A DNA stretch of 46,954 nucleotides from Saccharofermentans sp. (GTDB lineage: Bacteria > Bacillota > Clostridia > Saccharofermentanales > Saccharofermentanaceae), in contig JAILIB010000182.1 of NCBI GenBank assembly GCA_024695505.1, positions 1-46,954 of the forward strand, in the 5' to 3' direction. Both the position numbers and the translations under genes were made by a program. A model generated the notes under the pieces. That model was not told the DNA's origin and made no database searches. It saw only the letters and a program-made list of their open reading frames with translations. Every line of letters starts with the position of its first letter. Positions within the stretch are counted from its first letter, which is position 1. This document shows positions 18,688-34,691 of the stretch, in pieces.

Positions 18688-20847
18688 ATGGGTAAAAAAT
18701 TAGTGATCGTCGAGTCTCCGGCTAAGTCGAAGACAATCAGCAGATACTTGGGAAGTGATTATCAGATCACGGCGTCTCTGGGACATATCAGGGATCTGCC
18801 TTCAAACAATCTCGGTGTTGATGTTAAGAACGGCTTCAAGCCTCTTTACATCACGATGAAGGGAAAGGAGAAGGTCGTAAGGGATCTCAAAGAGCTCTCT
18901 GCCGGATGCGACGAGATATTCCTCGCAACGGACCCTGACCGCGAGGGTGAAGCTATTGCATGGCATCTTGCGAAGGTCCTGAAGATCGATCCCGATTCAA
19001 AGTGCAGGATTACTTTTAACGAGATCACAAAGTCCGCAGTACAGGAAGCTATCAAGAACCCCAGGACAATAGACATGAATCTTGCCAATGCTCAGCAGGC
19101 AAGGCGTGTTTTAGACAGACTCGTCGGTTATGAACTCAGCCCGCTCCTCTGGCAGAAGGTCAGAAAGGGTCTTTCGGCAGGACGCGTTCAGTCTGTCGCA
19201 ACCAAGATCGTAATGGACCGTGACGCTGAGATCGACAGTTTTATTCCTGAGGAATACTGGCTCATCAAGGCTCTTGCAACACCCGGAAAGCAGTCTGACA
19301 AGTTCCTTCTCGGTTACTACGGATACATGGAGAACGGCAAGGCCGTTAAGGATGACCTCAAGAACGAGGCTGACGCAAAGAGCGTTCTGAAGGATGTCGG
19401 ATCAGGTCCTTTGGTCGTTGATTCCGTCAAGAAGGGCAAGAAGGAGAGAAATCCCTATCCGCCGTTCACGACTTCCACGCTCCAGCAGGAAGCTTCAAAG
19501 AGGCTCGGTTTCTCATCCAAGAAGACGATGTCCATAGCCCAGCAGCTCTATGAAGGCGTTGAGATCTCAGGCGCAGGCCAGACTGCTCTCGTTTCCTACA
19601 TCAGAACTGACTCCGTAAGGATCTCTGACGAGGCCGTCGCAGCATGCAAGGACCTGATCAAGAAGAGATTCGGTGACGAATACTGCTCAGGCTACAAGCG
19701 TGAATACAAGAACAAGAATTCCGCACAGGATGCGCATGAAGCCATCAGGCCCACGCATTTCGACATGGATCCTGAGAGCATCAGGTCATCTCTTACGAAC
19801 GATCAGTACAAGCTCTATTCGCTTATCTGGGACAGGTTCCTTGCAACTCAGATGGCTTCCGCAAAACTCGATACCGTTACGGTACAGGCTTCCTGCAACG
19901 GAAGGATCTTCAGGGCAGCAGGCGAGACCGTTATCTTCAAGGGATTCCTCATCCTTTATGCAGACGTTGCTGAGGACGTTAAGAAGACTGATGAATCAGA
20001 CTCCAAGGCTAAGATCCCTCAGCTTGAGGACGGCATGAAGCTTGAAGTCCTTGATTTCAACGCTTCTCAGAAGTTCACGACTCCGCCGCCGCACTATACT
20101 GAAGCTACGCTCATCAAGGCGATGGAAGATAATGGTATCGGAAGGCCTTCAACATACGCTCCTACGATCACGACGATCCTTGAGAGGAATTACATCGAGA
20201 AGAACGGCAGGATGCTCCTTATCACTGATCTGGGAAAGATCGTAACGAACCTTCTTAACGATAATTTCTCCGAGATAGTAGACGTTTCGTTTACCGCCGG
20301 AATGGAAGACAGACTCGATAAGGTTGAAGAAGGCGCTGAGGAGTGGGACAAGGTCTTAGAGGATTTCTATCCTGAATTCGATTCCCAGGTCAAGGCTGCC
20401 AAGGATTCGATCGAGAAGGTTGCTTTTGAGCCTGAAAAAACAGGCGAGACCTGTCCTCTTTGCGGAGGTGAGCTCCTTTTTAAGGAAGGAAGATATGGTA
20501 AGTTCATCGCATGCGAGAACTTCCCTGAGTGCAAATACACTAAGAACATCGAAGTCGCAGCTAAAGGCAAGTGCCCTCTCTGCGGATCAGGACTTTTGTC
20601 TCACAGATCCAAGAAGTATAAGGGCAAGGTTTTCTATACCTGCGACAAGAAGGGTTCTGATCCTGAATGCAGTTTCATTTCCTGGAATCTCCCGATAGAA
20701 GGAAAGGTCTGCCCGGAATGCGGATCTTACATGGTCCTCAAGTACTTCGGAAAGAAGGTCTATCCGAAGTGCGCGAACAAGGATTGTCCTACAAATGCAA
20801 GAAAGGGAAAAGGCGGAGGAAAGGGCGATGACGCAAAAGCCGAGTGA
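18688..20847 (+). CDS. topA: DNA topoisomerase I
   Basis: '[20 protein letters not shown]', '[13 protein letters not shown]', '[18 protein letters not shown]', '[10 protein letters not shown]', C-terminal zinc ribbons. ATG 18688 preferred over the ORF start at 18472, which lies in dprA. Confidence 0.95.
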   Translation: MGKKLVIVESPAKSKTISRYLGSDYQITASLGHIRDLPSNNLGVDVKNGFKPLYITMKGKEKVVRDLKELSAGCDEIFLATDPDREGEAIAWHLAKVLKIDPDSKCRITFNEITKSAVQEAIKNPRTIDMNLANAQQARRVLDRLVGYELSPLLWQKVRKGLSAGRVQSVATKIVMDRDAEIDSFIPEEYWLIKALATPGKQSDKFLLGYYGYMENGKAVKDDLKNEADAKSVLKDVGSGPLVVDSVKKGKKERNPYPPFTTSTLQQEASKRLGFSSKKTMSIAQQLYEGVEISGAGQTALVSYIRTDSVRISDEAVAACKDLIKKRFGDEYCSGYKREYKNKNSAQDAHEAIRPTHFDMDPESIRSSLTNDQYKLYSLIWDRFLATQMASAKLDTVTVQASCNGRIFRAAGETVIFKGFLILYADVAEDVKKTDESDSKAKIPQLEDGMKLEVLDFNASQKFTTPPPHYTEATLIKAMEDNGIGRPSTYAPTITTILERNYIEKNGRMLLITDLGKIVTNLLNDNFSEIVDVSFTAGMEDRLDKVEEGAEEWDKVLEDFYPEFDSQVKAAKDSIEKVAFEPEKTGETCPLCGGELLFKEGRYGKFIACENFPECKYTKNIEVAAKGKCPLCGSGLLSHRSKKYKGKVFYTCDKKGSDPECSFISWNLPIEGKVCPECGSYMVLKYFGKKVYPKCANKDCPTNARKGKGGGKGDDAKAE

Positions 20848-22192
20848 TGCTCCTGCCGTAACCGTTGTAGGAGCAGGACTGGCAGGCTGCGAAGCCGCTA
20901 ATCTCCTTGCTTCCATGGGCGTAAAAGTAAGGCTTTGCGAGATGAAGCCCATGAAGATGACGCCTGCTCACCATAGTGAGGATTTTGCCGAGCTGGTCTG
21001 CAGCAATTCCCTGCGTGCCGCTTCGCCTGAGAATGCGATCGGACTCCTGAAAGAGGAATTGAGGCGCCTCGGATCGCTGATAATGGAGGCTGCGGACAAG
21101 GCGCAGGTTCCCGCTGGCGGAGCGCTGGCTGTTGACCGTCACGAATTCTCGTCTTACATAACCTCAAAGATCAGGAACAATCCTAATATCGAGATCGTTG
21201 ACGGCGAGATACTGAAGGTTCCCGATGAAGGGATAGTCGTCATCGCGACAGGACCTCTCACGTCCGGCCCTCTTTATGAGGACATCTCAAGGCTGACCGG
21301 TGATACCGGAATGCATTTCTTTGACGCGGCTGCTCCTATCGTGTCTTCTGATTCGATCGACATGAAAAAGGCCTTCAGGGCTTCAAGATACGGCAAGGGC
21401 GGAGATGACTATATCAACTGCCCGATGACGAAGGAAGAATACATCAATTTCAGGAATGAACTCGTTACTGCCGAAAGAGCCGAAGTCAAAGACTTCGACA
21501 AGGAGATCGTGTTTGAGGGCTGCATGCCGATTGAGACGATGGCTTCCAGAGGCGAGGACACCATGAGGTACGGTCCTTTGAAGCCTGTCGGACTTGTTGA
21601 TCCCAAGACAGGCAGGGAACCTTACGCATGCCTTCAGTTAAGACAGGACGACAGGGAGAGTACGATGTATAACCTTGTCGGATTCCAGACAAGACTCAAA
21701 TGGCCTGAGCAGAAGCGCGTTTTCGGCATGATACCCGGACTTGAGAATGCAGAATACGTCAGATACGGCGTAATGCACCGCAATTCGTATCTCAATTCGC
21801 CCAAATGCCTTTCTTCCCATTATTCACTGAGAGAAAGACCCAACGTGTTTTTCGCAGGACAGATAACGGGCGTTGAGGGATACATCGAATCGACCGCTTC
21901 AGGATATCTCGCGGGATATTATGCAGGACTCATGGCGCTTGGAACCGAAGTGCCTTTTGAACCGTCTGCCGATACCGCGATCGGATCCATGGCTCTTTAT
22001 GTATCAGATCCTTCGATCAAGCATTTCCAGCCGATGAACGCGAATCACGGCATTATGTCGCCGATCGCCGGAAGGTTCAAGGGAAAGACAGGTAAGAAGG
22101 ACAGGAACCGCGCAATAGCGGACAGGGCGCTTGAAGAGATAGAACTCATGAGAAAGTTTGTCGATTCTCTGTGCCCGGGAAATAAGCCCTAA
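20828..22192 (+). CDS. trmFO: methylenetetrahydrofolate--tRNA-(uracil-5-)-methyltransferase TrmFO
   Basis: '[31 protein letters not shown]', '[30 protein letters not shown]', '[12 protein letters not shown]'. Overlaps the topA 3' end by 20 bp. Confidence 0.94.
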   Translation: MTQKPSDAPAVTVVGAGLAGCEAANLLASMGVKVRLCEMKPMKMTPAHHSEDFAELVCSNSLRAASPENAIGLLKEELRRLGSLIMEAADKAQVPAGGALAVDRHEFSSYITSKIRNNPNIEIVDGEILKVPDEGIVVIATGPLTSGPLYEDISRLTGDTGMHFFDAAAPIVSSDSIDMKKAFRASRYGKGGDDYINCPMTKEEYINFRNELVTAERAEVKDFDKEIVFEGCMPIETMASRGEDTMRYGPLKPVGLVDPKTGREPYACLQLRQDDRESTMYNLVGFQTRLKWPEQKRVFGMIPGLENAEYVRYGVMHRNSYLNSPKCLSSHYSLRERPNVFFAGQITGVEGYIESTASGYLAGYYAGLMALGTEVPFEPSADTAIGSMALYVSDPSIKHFQPMNANHGIMSPIAGRFKGKTGKKDRNRAIADRALEEIELMRKFVDSLCPGNKP

Positions 22193-22212
22193 CAGGCTGA
22201 AAGGAGACGGAA

Positions 22213-23111
22213 ATGCCTGATTTTACGCTTTTGCCGGATCAGATAATACTGCTTATCCAGATAGCGGCAGGCCTTTTCGTTGCGGCTTTCCTTTCGTTTA
22301 TCTATGTAGCTCTTACATCGCTTATGAGCCTTCTCCATTTAAAGAAGATCGCCGGATCTGACACGGATAATCTTCTGGTCTGCGACGTTGCTTATTTCCA
22401 TTGCCGCGGCAAGAGGGATAACCAGGAGGATTCGTTCTATATCTCGCCTCTGGAAGACTCGTTTTCAAACGGTGTCATTGCGGCCTGTTCGGACGGAATG
22501 GGAGGACTTTTGTATGGCGAGGTCGTTTCCCGTTATGTTGTTGAGCGTTTGGAAGAATCTTATCCTTTGAAATTTGATGATCCTGAAGCAGTATCTGAAG
22601 AGATAAGGAAGATCTCGTCTGAGGTCTACGAACAGTATCACCTTGGCGCAGGCGCGACTCTTGTAATGACACACATCATGAAGAACATGATGAATTTCTA
22701 CAGCGTCGGTGACAGTAACATAATCCTTTTGAGGAAAGGCAGGGTAACGCTCCTCAATCACAAGCAGAATTACATTTCGCTCCTTATCAGAAAGCTTGCC
22801 GAGGGCGGTATGGATACAACTGAAGCGTACAGGAATTCAAGGGCAAAGGCTCTGATCGATTTCGTCGGAAACACCGAGACCAATGTCATGCATACTTCAA
22901 AGCCGATACAGCTCTATGAGGACGACATTATAATCGTAAGTACAGACGGCGTTACCGATGCCGTGTCTTTAAATAAGATGAAGTCTTTGCTCCTGCCGGA
23001 TTACAGCGCACAGCACCTGGCGAGGCTTTTGAAGAGTGCCGTAAAGAACAAGAAGCTGCCCAAGCAGGACAATTTCTCGGCCGTTGTGATAAAGATGGAT
23101 AGGAGCATTAT

Positions 23112-23115
<4 letters not shown>
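22213..23115 (+). CDS. PP2C-family Ser/Thr protein phosphatase with N-terminal TM segment
   Basis: 'HCRGKRDNQEDSFYISP', 'AACSDGMGGLLYGE', 'GAGATLVMTHI', 'YSVGDSNIILLRKG', 'IIVSTDGVTDAVS', 'DNFSAVVIKM'. Confidence 0.88.
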
Positions 23116-25798
<2,683 letters not shown>

Positions 25799-25863
25799 GT
25801 GAATAGCCTTTGGTTTAGATAATTACCGCAAGATTTTATCACAAGGGGAGAGGTTATGCGAAA

Positions 25864-27438
25864 TTAATTACCGAGATTTCTCAGGTTATTGAGTTTTGTA
25901 AGCTGATCCCTTCTCTTGACCAGAGGAATTGTTATCTCAAAGCAGGCGCCGCCATCTACCTTGTTAAATGCGTTGATGTCGCCTCCGTGCTCGTTCGCGA
26001 TTGCTTTTGCGAGGGCGAGACCGATTCCGTGCTTACCGTCGGAACCTTTGGTGAAACGTTCGAAAAGGTGATCCAATACTTCCTTTGAAATACCGGGACC
26101 GTCATCTGAGATCGTAAAGGTAACTCTTTTGCGGTAGCGGTCAGCCCTGCAGTCGAAAGTTACGGCGCTCCTGCAGTAACGCAGGCAGTTGGAGAAGATG
26201 TTTTCAAGACATCTGATCATGTCGTTTTCGTTAGCATAGATATAGAGGCTCTCAGCGGTGATCCTGTTGATTATCGCCTTGTCAGCGTGGATGAAGTTTC
26301 CTCTGACTCTGTCGATTATCGTTTCGCAGAGAACCTTGACGTTGATGTTCTGCTTCTTGACCTCGTAGTTACCGCTCTTGCTCATGTCCATTTTGGAGAT
26401 TGAGAGGAGGTTTTCAACGAGTCCTGAAAGTCTTTCCGTTTCAGCGATGATGACATCGATAGCGTTGTCTTTTGATTCCTTGTCTTCGAATACGCCGAAC
26501 TTAAGGCCTTCGGCATAACCCTGGATTGACATCAGAGGAGTACGCAGCTCGTGTGAAGCGTTTTGGAAGAAGGTCTTTTGTTCAACGTCCGCTTCTTCGA
26601 GCTTATAGGCCATTCGGTTCATCGTATCGCCGAGTTCTGAAAGCTCCTTACTCCTGATCTTACCCTTGATCGGATCGAAGTCTCCTTTTGCAACGCGGCT
26701 TGCGAAGCGTGAAAGCCTTCTTGTCGAAGAGATGAGAGGATATGAAAGGATGAAGCTTAAGACGCCTGCAATGATTATTGCCAAAAGAGCGGCCTGAACG
26801 AGGGCCAGAGTGATCTGGGCCATGAAGGAATAGTAAGAGCCTGAATTGACGTATACGAGGAGATAGTAGCCGTCCAGATCCATGACTTTGTTTTCGGGAG
26901 AGTTGTACTGGAAACCGACGGATCTGTAGTAGATGAGGTTGCCGTTTATCGTAGTAGTCTGAGTGTCCCTGAGGTTGCTGTATCCGTGTTCTTCAACTAC
27001 CTGGGAGACGACGGCTGAAGCGCTGTTTGCGTAATTGACGTTGTATTCGGATGTCGGCCACATAAGAAGACAGTGGTTTGTCTTGGCGTCGTAAGTATAG
27101 AGCGCGATGCTCGCCTGGTTTGAAAGGTCGGCAGTGCGGATGGATTTCAGAAGGAATTCCTTGATGACTTCTTCATTTTTCTCGGGGTATTTGTCGATCT
27201 CGGTCCTGAACGCTATCGTGAAGTTCTGGGTAGAACTGACGGCCGTTTCGATCCTGGCCTTACATTCCTGCGCGATGTAGTTCTTGACGATCGACTGGAC
27301 GTAGAAGTTGATGATGAAGATGACGAGGAGGATCGCAACGATCTCAAGAGCATAGAAATGCAGAGCAATAGGGACCCGGATAGCGGATTTGCTGCGGATC
27401 TGGTTAGTCTTTTTCTCGTTGCTGCTGACTTCGGTCAT
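25864..27438 (-). CDS. sensor histidine kinase (extracytoplasmic sensor, HAMP, HisKA, HATPase_c)
   Basis: H-box 'FFQNASHELRTPLMSIQGYAEGL', N-box 'CLENIFSNCLRYC', G-box 'FTISDDGPGISKEVL', 'KHGIGLALAKAI'. Confidence 0.92.
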   Translation of the reverse strand: MTEVSSNEKKTNQIRSKSAIRVPIALHFYALEIVAILLVIFIINFYVQSIVKNYIAQECKARIETAVSSTQNFTIAFRTEIDKYPEKNEEVIKEFLLKSIRTADLSNQASIALYTYDAKTNHCLLMWPTSEYNVNYANSASAVVSQVVEEHGYSNLRDTQTTTINGNLIYYRSVGFQYNSPENKVMDLDGYYLLVYVNSGSYYSFMAQITLALVQAALLAIIIAGVLSFILSYPLISSTRRLSRFASRVAKGDFDPIKGKIRSKELSELGDTMNRMAYKLEEADVEQKTFFQNASHELRTPLMSIQGYAEGLKFGVFEDKESKDNAIDVIIAETERLSGLVENLLSISKMDMSKSGNYEVKKQNINVKVLCETIIDRVRGNFIHADKAIINRITAESLYIYANENDMIRCLENIFSNCLRYCRSAVTFDCRADRYRKRVTFTISDDGPGISKEVLDHLFERFTKGSDGKHGIGLALAKAIANEHGGDINAFNKVDGGACFEITIPLVKRRDQLTKLNNLRNLGN

Positions 27439-28173
27439 TTAGTCTTCCGAATCTTCTCCTTCAGCGGAATCTTCGGCGGTCCTCAATACGAGGCGGAAGC
27501 CGTATCCCCATATTGTAGATATCTTTGCGCCTGAATGGGAGATCTTTTTTCTCAGTCTCTTGACCGTATCGTCTGCGACTCTTGTCTCGACCTGTGTTTC
27601 ATAGCCCCAGATCTTATCTAAGAGCTCGGTCCTTGATATGGCCCTGTCCCTGTTTGAAATGAGATAGGTGAGAAGAGCATATTCGTTAGGTGTAAGAGGG
27701 AAGGGCTCGCCTGCGAGCGTAGCTTCCTTCGTCTTTCTGTTGATGACTATGTCTGCGAATGAGATCATGCCGTCGTCGGTTTCCTTGACGGAATTCTTGC
27801 CTGTGATCTCTTCCTGTCTCTTAAGAACGGATTTGACTTTGGATACAAGCTTGACCGGGGAGAAGGGCTTTGTGAAGTAATCGTCGCTTCCGAGATCCAA
27901 GCCCTGGATATAGTCTGCATCGCTGTCTTTTGCCGTGAGCATGATTATAGGCACGTTAGAGGTCTTTCTGATCTCTTTAAGGATGTAGAAACCGTCGTGT
28001 CCGGGCATCATGACGTCCAGGATCACCAGGTCGCACGGTGAATCGGAAAACGCTTCAAAAAGCGCATCACCGTTCGGGTAGCCAATGCATCTGAAGTTTT
28101 CTCTTTCGAGAAATGACTTCAAAAGATTTCTTATATTGTCATCGTCGTCAGCAATGTAGATCAGTTTGTCCAT
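27439..28173 (-). CDS. OmpR/PhoB-family response regulator
   Basis: Receiver 'IYIADDDDNIRNLL', 'DLVILDVMMPGHDG', 'IIMLTAKD', plus winged-helix 'LTPNEYALLTYLISNRDRAISRTELLDKIWG'. Confidence 0.93.
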   Translation of the reverse strand: MDKLIYIADDDDNIRNLLKSFLERENFRCIGYPNGDALFEAFSDSPCDLVILDVMMPGHDGFYILKEIRKTSNVPIIMLTAKDSDADYIQGLDLGSDDYFTKPFSPVKLVSKVKSVLKRQEEITGKNSVKETDDGMISFADIVINRKTKEATLAGEPFPLTPNEYALLTYLISNRDRAISRTELLDKIWGYETQVETRVADDTVKRLRKKISHSGAKISTIWGYGFRLVLRTAEDSAEGEDSED

Positions 28174-28334
28174 GGAATAATTATTTCTCCAAAATGTTAT
28201 TGAAGTTATTTTAACCTAAGTGAGTTCTTTTAATATGTTAATTTGGTGAAAAAATGAGGTATTAAAAGCAGTATGGAGATTTTCTCAGACAAAAGTGATT
28301 AAATATTCTTATCAATTTCTAAAGGAGAATATCC

Positions 28335-29357
28335 ATGCCAACAATCCTTGTTACCGGCGGAAATGGTTATATTGGTTCACATACCGTCATTTCGCTCTTT
28401 GAAAACGGTTACGACGTCGTTATCGCAGACAATCTTTCAAACAGTAAGATGGAGGTCCAGAACCGTCTTGAGCAGATCACCGGTAAGCGTTTCAAGTTCT
28501 ATAACGTTGATTGCTGTGATGAAGCTGCTCTTAACAAGGTCTTTGATGAAAACGATATTGACAGCGTTATTCATTTTGCAGGACTTAAAGCCGTCGGCGA
28601 ATCCGTAAAGATCCCGCTTGAGTATTATTCCAATAACATAGGCAGCATGATCGCCGTCCTCAGGGCAATGGAAAAGCATGGCGTTACGAAACTCGTTTTC
28701 AGCTCTTCCGCAACGGTATACGGCATGAGCGAGGATGTTCCGTTCACCGAGCAGAGCCCTCTTGGCATGTGCACGAATCCTTACGGCTGGACAAAGTGGA
28801 TGATCGAGCAGATCCTCCGCGACTATGCTGTCGCTCATCCCGATATGAAGATCTGCCTTCTCAGATACTTCAATCCCGTCGGAGCTCATGAGAGCGGACT
28901 GATCGGTGAAGATCCGAGAGGTATACCCAATAATCTGTTCCCTTATATATCAAAGGTTGCGGGCGGAACGCTCGAGTGCCTCACCGTTTTCGGCGATGAT
29001 TACGACACACCGGACGGAACGTGCCTGCGTGACTACATCCATGTCTGCGATCTTGCTGAAGGCCATGTTAAAGCGATCGCGTTCCTCGGAAAGACAGATG
29101 ATCCCGTCAGCGTATTCAACCTCGGAACCGGAAAGGGCACATCCGTTAAGGAAGCCGTTGCCGCTTTTGAGAAGGCATGCGGTCATCCGATCAACCATGT
29201 TTTCGGTGCGAGAAGAGCCGGCGACATCGCAGTCTGCTATGCTTCGACCGAGAAGGCCGAGAAGGAACTCGGATTCAAGGCAAAGTACGGAATTGACGAT
29301 ATGTGCGCATCCTGCTGGAAGTGGCAGACGATGAATCCTGAGGGCCTGAAAGACTGA
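28335..29357 (+). CDS. galE: UDP-glucose 4-epimerase
   Basis: 'ILVTGGNGYIGSHTVISL', 'SSSATVYG', 'NPYGWTKWMIEQIL', 'LRYFNPVGAHESGLIGEDP'. Confidence 0.93.
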   Translation: MPTILVTGGNGYIGSHTVISLFENGYDVVIADNLSNSKMEVQNRLEQITGKRFKFYNVDCCDEAALNKVFDENDIDSVIHFAGLKAVGESVKIPLEYYSNNIGSMIAVLRAMEKHGVTKLVFSSSATVYGMSEDVPFTEQSPLGMCTNPYGWTKWMIEQILRDYAVAHPDMKICLLRYFNPVGAHESGLIGEDPRGIPNNLFPYISKVAGGTLECLTVFGDDYDTPDGTCLRDYIHVCDLAEGHVKAIAFLGKTDDPVSVFNLGTGKGTSVKEAVAAFEKACGHPINHVFGARRAGDIAVCYASTEKAEKELGFKAKYGIDDMCASCWKWQTMNPEGLKD

Positions 29358-29390
29358 CAGGACCGTTTTTGACTTTTTTTGATATTCGTA

Positions 29391-29419
29391 TTGACATCTT
29401 AGATTTTGAGAATTATATT
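29391..29419 (+). promoter_or_regulatory. sigma-A type promoter of groESL (TTGACA-N17-TATATT)
   Basis: TTGACA 29391-29396 and TATATT 29414-29419, 17-bp spacing, just upstream of CIRCE. Confidence 0.75.
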
Positions 29420-29425
29420 TAGTTG

Positions 29426-29460
29426 TGGTTTAGCACTCGTGCTTTATGAGTGCTAAACCA
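29426..29460 (+). promoter_or_regulatory. CIRCE element (HrcA operator)
   Basis: TTAGCACTC-N9-GAGTGCTAA (29430-29456), extended to a perfect 13-bp inverted repeat TGGTTTAGCACTC/GAGTGCTAAACCA. Confidence 0.96.
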
Positions 29461-29463
29461 TAA

Positions 29464-29775
<312 letters not shown>

Positions 29776-29778
29776 TAG

Positions 29779-31413
<1,635 letters not shown>

Positions 31414-31436
31414 TAACGGGTTTAACCGGGGATTTA

Positions 31437-31465
31437 AAGGCTGTCTCGTTTGAGGCAGCCTTTTT
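31437..31465 (+). terminator. intrinsic terminator of groESL
   Basis: AAGGCTGTCTC-GTTT-GAGGCAGCCTT followed by a T-run. Confidence 0.85.
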
Positions 31466-31525
31466 GTTCAATTACAGATTCCTTGTGTTATGATAGTAAA
31501 GTATTTTCTCAGAAGGTGACCGATT

Positions 31526-32104
31526 ATGATCGAAGACAGCTTTATTGAATCACACGTAGTGCGTGAGAGCGGAAAGAACGTTGCCGCGCGCTTTTTCGCC
31601 ATATTTGCGCTTCTTGCGGTAATCGTCGCTGTCAACATCTTCGGTGTTGCAATGTTCGGTTTTGCCGTGCTTTCGATCACTCTGACGCTTTCTGTTACGC
31701 TGGCATTTATCTTTGTCACTTTTTTCAAACGTTCTTATGCCGAATATGACGTCGAGATCTCCAACGACAACGTTAACGTTGCAAAGATCCTCGGGCAGTC
31801 AAGCCGCGTGGATCTCATGGATTTTTCGATAAAGGACTGTATCTACATCGGACCTGTTACTGATGACCGCTACAAGTCAGACCTTGAGAAGGCTGACATC
31901 AAGCTTGCGGTTACCGCAAAGAAGGATTATCCGATAACCGAAGACTACTGGTATCTGACATACAAGGAAGAGAACTATATCTGCATGCTTATCCTTGAGT
32001 TCAAGCCTGAGATGTACAAGGTCTTCAGAAGGTATAACCCAAGGAATACCGCATTCTATAAGGCTCCCGTCAATAAAGAGCCCGAAAAAGAGGCTGAGGA
32101 CTGA
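31526..32104 (+). CDS. hypothetical membrane protein (two N-terminal TM segments)
   Basis: ORF with hydrophobic 'FFAIFALLAVIVAVNIFGVAMFGFAVLSITLTLSVTLAFIFVTFF'. Confidence 0.7.
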   Translation: MIEDSFIESHVVRESGKNVAARFFAIFALLAVIVAVNIFGVAMFGFAVLSITLTLSVTLAFIFVTFFKRSYAEYDVEISNDNVNVAKILGQSSRVDLMDFSIKDCIYIGPVTDDRYKSDLEKADIKLAVTAKKDYPITEDYWYLTYKEENYICMLILEFKPEMYKVFRRYNPRNTAFYKAPVNKEPEKEAED

Positions 32105-32106
32105 TA

Positions 32107-32871
32107 ATGCAGGATTATTCTCCGTATAACGAGATAGAGGTCTATTGCAAGGCGACCGAATGCGGAATAGGGGACAGTCTCTATACATCCGTTCTTATAG
32201 GCGACATGCAGGAAGCTGCTGAGCAGAGCTCATATTCGCTTGGCTACGGCACCGATTTCCTCAAGGAAAACAATATGTGCTGGATAATCCTCAGGATGCA
32301 CATCGAGATAGAAAGGCTCCCCAAGTGGCACGAGACCTTTAAGATCAGGACCTGGGCGACAGGCCTTGAGAAGCTGTATTACGGCAGGGAATTCGAGGTA
32401 TATGATTCCCAAGGCACCCGTATAGGCAAGGCCACTTCAACCTGGATACTGGCTGACTGGAACACCCACAGGCCTGTAATCGCCGCAAAAAGGCCCGAAC
32501 TGCCGCCTGCTTTCATTCAGTCTGAAGAGAAGGTGTTCGGGATGAACTGTCCCAAGATCGATTTCCCTGACAAGAGCGAAATCGCAGGACCTTCTGATGA
32601 GCCTGTGATAATCAAGTACGCGGATTATACCGAGCTTGACAGGAACAGACACGTAAACAATTCAAGATATACCGCATGGGCTTATGATGCACTTTTTAAG
32701 TCAGGCTACGACGTTACTTCGGTAAAGGAGATCTCTATCAACTACAATAACGAGGTCAAGCAGGGAGAAAAAGTCGAGCTGTACATTTCCGAAAACGACG
32801 GAAAGATTGCCGTTTACGGCTATAAAGGCGCTGATACAAAGGTCTTTGCGGCCGTGGTGAAGCTCGGCTGA
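32107..32871 (+). CDS. acyl-ACP thioesterase family protein
   Basis: Hotdog-type sequence 'FLKENNMCWIILRMHIEIERLPKWHETFKIRTWATGLEKLYYGREFEVYD' and 'YTELDRNRHVNNSRYTAWAYDAL'. Confidence 0.85.
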   Translation: MQDYSPYNEIEVYCKATECGIGDSLYTSVLIGDMQEAAEQSSYSLGYGTDFLKENNMCWIILRMHIEIERLPKWHETFKIRTWATGLEKLYYGREFEVYDSQGTRIGKATSTWILADWNTHRPVIAAKRPELPPAFIQSEEKVFGMNCPKIDFPDKSEIAGPSDEPVIIKYADYTELDRNRHVNNSRYTAWAYDALFKSGYDVTSVKEISINYNNEVKQGEKVELYISENDGKIAVYGYKGADTKVFAAVVKLG

Positions 32872-32963
32872 GCAATGTTGTCCCTGATTTTTGATATTTT
32901 GCCTTTTTGTTTTGTCTGCTTTGTTATAAAATAATAAATTAGCAAATAAAACGGAGGTCTGCC

Positions 32964-33905
32964 ATGATTGAGATCAAGAATCTTGTTAAGCATTATGGAG
33001 ACAAGAAGGCTTTAAAGGGTATTTCTTTTACCGTAAAAGACAATGAGGTCCTCGGATTCTTAGGCCCGAACGGTGCCGGCAAGTCCACGACAATGAACAT
33101 TATTACGGGTTACCTTTCTTCTACGTCAGGTACGGTCAAGATCAACGGCCATGACATTTTGGAGCAGCCCGATCTTGCAAAGAAGGACATAGGATATCTT
33201 CCTGAACAGCCGCCGCTCTATCTTGACATGACCGTCAACGAGTATCTGACGTTTATGTGCGAGCTTAAGGGCGTGCCCAAGAAAGAGAGAAAAGAGCACA
33301 TCGCCACGATAACTTCACTCGTAGGCATCGATGCAGTCACCGGAAGGCTTATCGGCAACCTTTCCAAGGGCTATAAGCAGAGAGTCGGTATTGCACAGGC
33401 TCTTGTCGGCGATCCTCCGATACTTATCCTTGACGAGCCTACGGTCGGTCTGGACCCTAATCAGATAATCGGCATCAGGAAGCTTATCAAGGACCTTTCC
33501 AAGAATCATTCGATCATTGTCAGCTCCCATATCCTTTCTGAGATCCAGGAGATCGCAGACAGGGTCGTCATCATCCACCACGGCAAGATCGCCGCAGTAG
33601 ATACCGTTAAGGATCTTTCACAGAGGCTTTCAAACGTTACCAATCTGCTGATGTCGTTCAAAGGACCTGCAAAGGATGTTGCAGCCAGACTGAAGATGAT
33701 CCCCGGGATCACAGACGTCAATATCAGAAACTCCGGATCTTTCGGCGAAGTTGAGATCACGACTTCGAAGCAGGCTGGTGATGAGATCAGGACAGCCATT
33801 TTCTTCATGATGGCTAAGGCGGGATGGCCGATCCTTGAATTCCGTTCACTCGATCCTACGCTTGAGGAAATCTTCCTGAGCATTACAACAGGAAAAGGAG
33901 AATAA
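32964..33905 (+). CDS. ABC transporter ATP-binding protein (GldA-like)
   Basis: 'VLGFLGPNGAGKSTTMNIITGYL', 'NLSKGYKQRVGIAQALVGDPPILILDEPTVGLDPNQI'. Confidence 0.92.
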   Translation: MIEIKNLVKHYGDKKALKGISFTVKDNEVLGFLGPNGAGKSTTMNIITGYLSSTSGTVKINGHDILEQPDLAKKDIGYLPEQPPLYLDMTVNEYLTFMCELKGVPKKERKEHIATITSLVGIDAVTGRLIGNLSKGYKQRVGIAQALVGDPPILILDEPTVGLDPNQIIGIRKLIKDLSKNHSIIVSSHILSEIQEIADRVVIIHHGKIAAVDTVKDLSQRLSNVTNLLMSFKGPAKDVAARLKMIPGITDVNIRNSGSFGEVEITTSKQAGDEIRTAIFFMMAKAGWPILEFRSLDPTLEEIFLSITTGKGE

Positions 33906-33906
33906 T

Positions 33907-34674
33907 ATGTTTGCTATCTTTAAAAGAGAATTCCTGTCGTATTTCAGGACACCGGTAGGTTATGTTGCATTAGCCATCTTCACCTTTATTTCCGGATTTA
34001 ACTTTTACACTTTGTTTTCAGAAGGTACTGTAAGCATAAGCGATGAGATCAACTCTCTCCGTTCGTTATTCATAATCATCGTCCCAATCATAACGATGGG
34101 TTCTTTCGCCGAAGACAGAAAGAGGGGAACGGAAGTGCTTTATTACACTTCTCCCATCGACCTTTTCTCTGTCGTTGTCGGTAAGTTCTTTTCCGCCATG
34201 GCTCTTTGCTTTGTAATGTTCATCAATGTCTTTATACATATGATCGTTGTATCCGCCTGCGGCGGCAGGGTAGGCATCGGAGCCTGGGGATCAGTTCTGG
34301 TCTTTTTCTTTATGGCGGCATTGTTTATTTCGATCGGTATTTTTGCGTCAGTAATAAGCGATAATCAGATTATTTCTGCCATCGTGGCTTTCCTGATCAT
34401 CCTTCTGAACAATCTGTTTTCGGTTATCGGCGAGTATATTGGATTCTCTGTAAGCACGATCATGTCTTACATGGGGATCAATGCTACGGCGCGTAGCAAT
34501 GCAAAAACCGCTGTAGCGAATGCCATCAGCTGGTTCGATCCGTTCGAAAAGACTTATGAATTCCGCAACGGTATCTTCTCCGCATCAGCTTTGATCTATT
34601 GTGTTTCCTTCGCGATCTTTTTCCTGTATCTGTCTTTCAGGATCCTCGAGAAGAAGCGCTGGAGTCAGAAGTAA
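33907..34674 (+). CDS. ABC transporter permease (GldF-like, ABC-2 type)
   Basis: 'FAIFKREFLSYFRTPVGYVALAIFTFISGFNFY', 'GSFAEDRKRGTEVLYYTSPI'; multi-TM and in operon with the ATPase. Confidence 0.88.
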   Translation: MFAIFKREFLSYFRTPVGYVALAIFTFISGFNFYTLFSEGTVSISDEINSLRSLFIIIVPIITMGSFAEDRKRGTEVLYYTSPIDLFSVVVGKFFSAMALCFVMFINVFIHMIVVSACGGRVGIGAWGSVLVFFFMAALFISIGIFASVISDNQIISAIVAFLIILLNNLFSVIGEYIGFSVSTIMSYMGINATARSNAKTAVANAISWFDPFEKTYEFRNGIFSASALIYCVSFAIFFLYLSFRILEKKRWSQK

Positions 34675-34691
34675 GGGGGGGGGATAACGCA

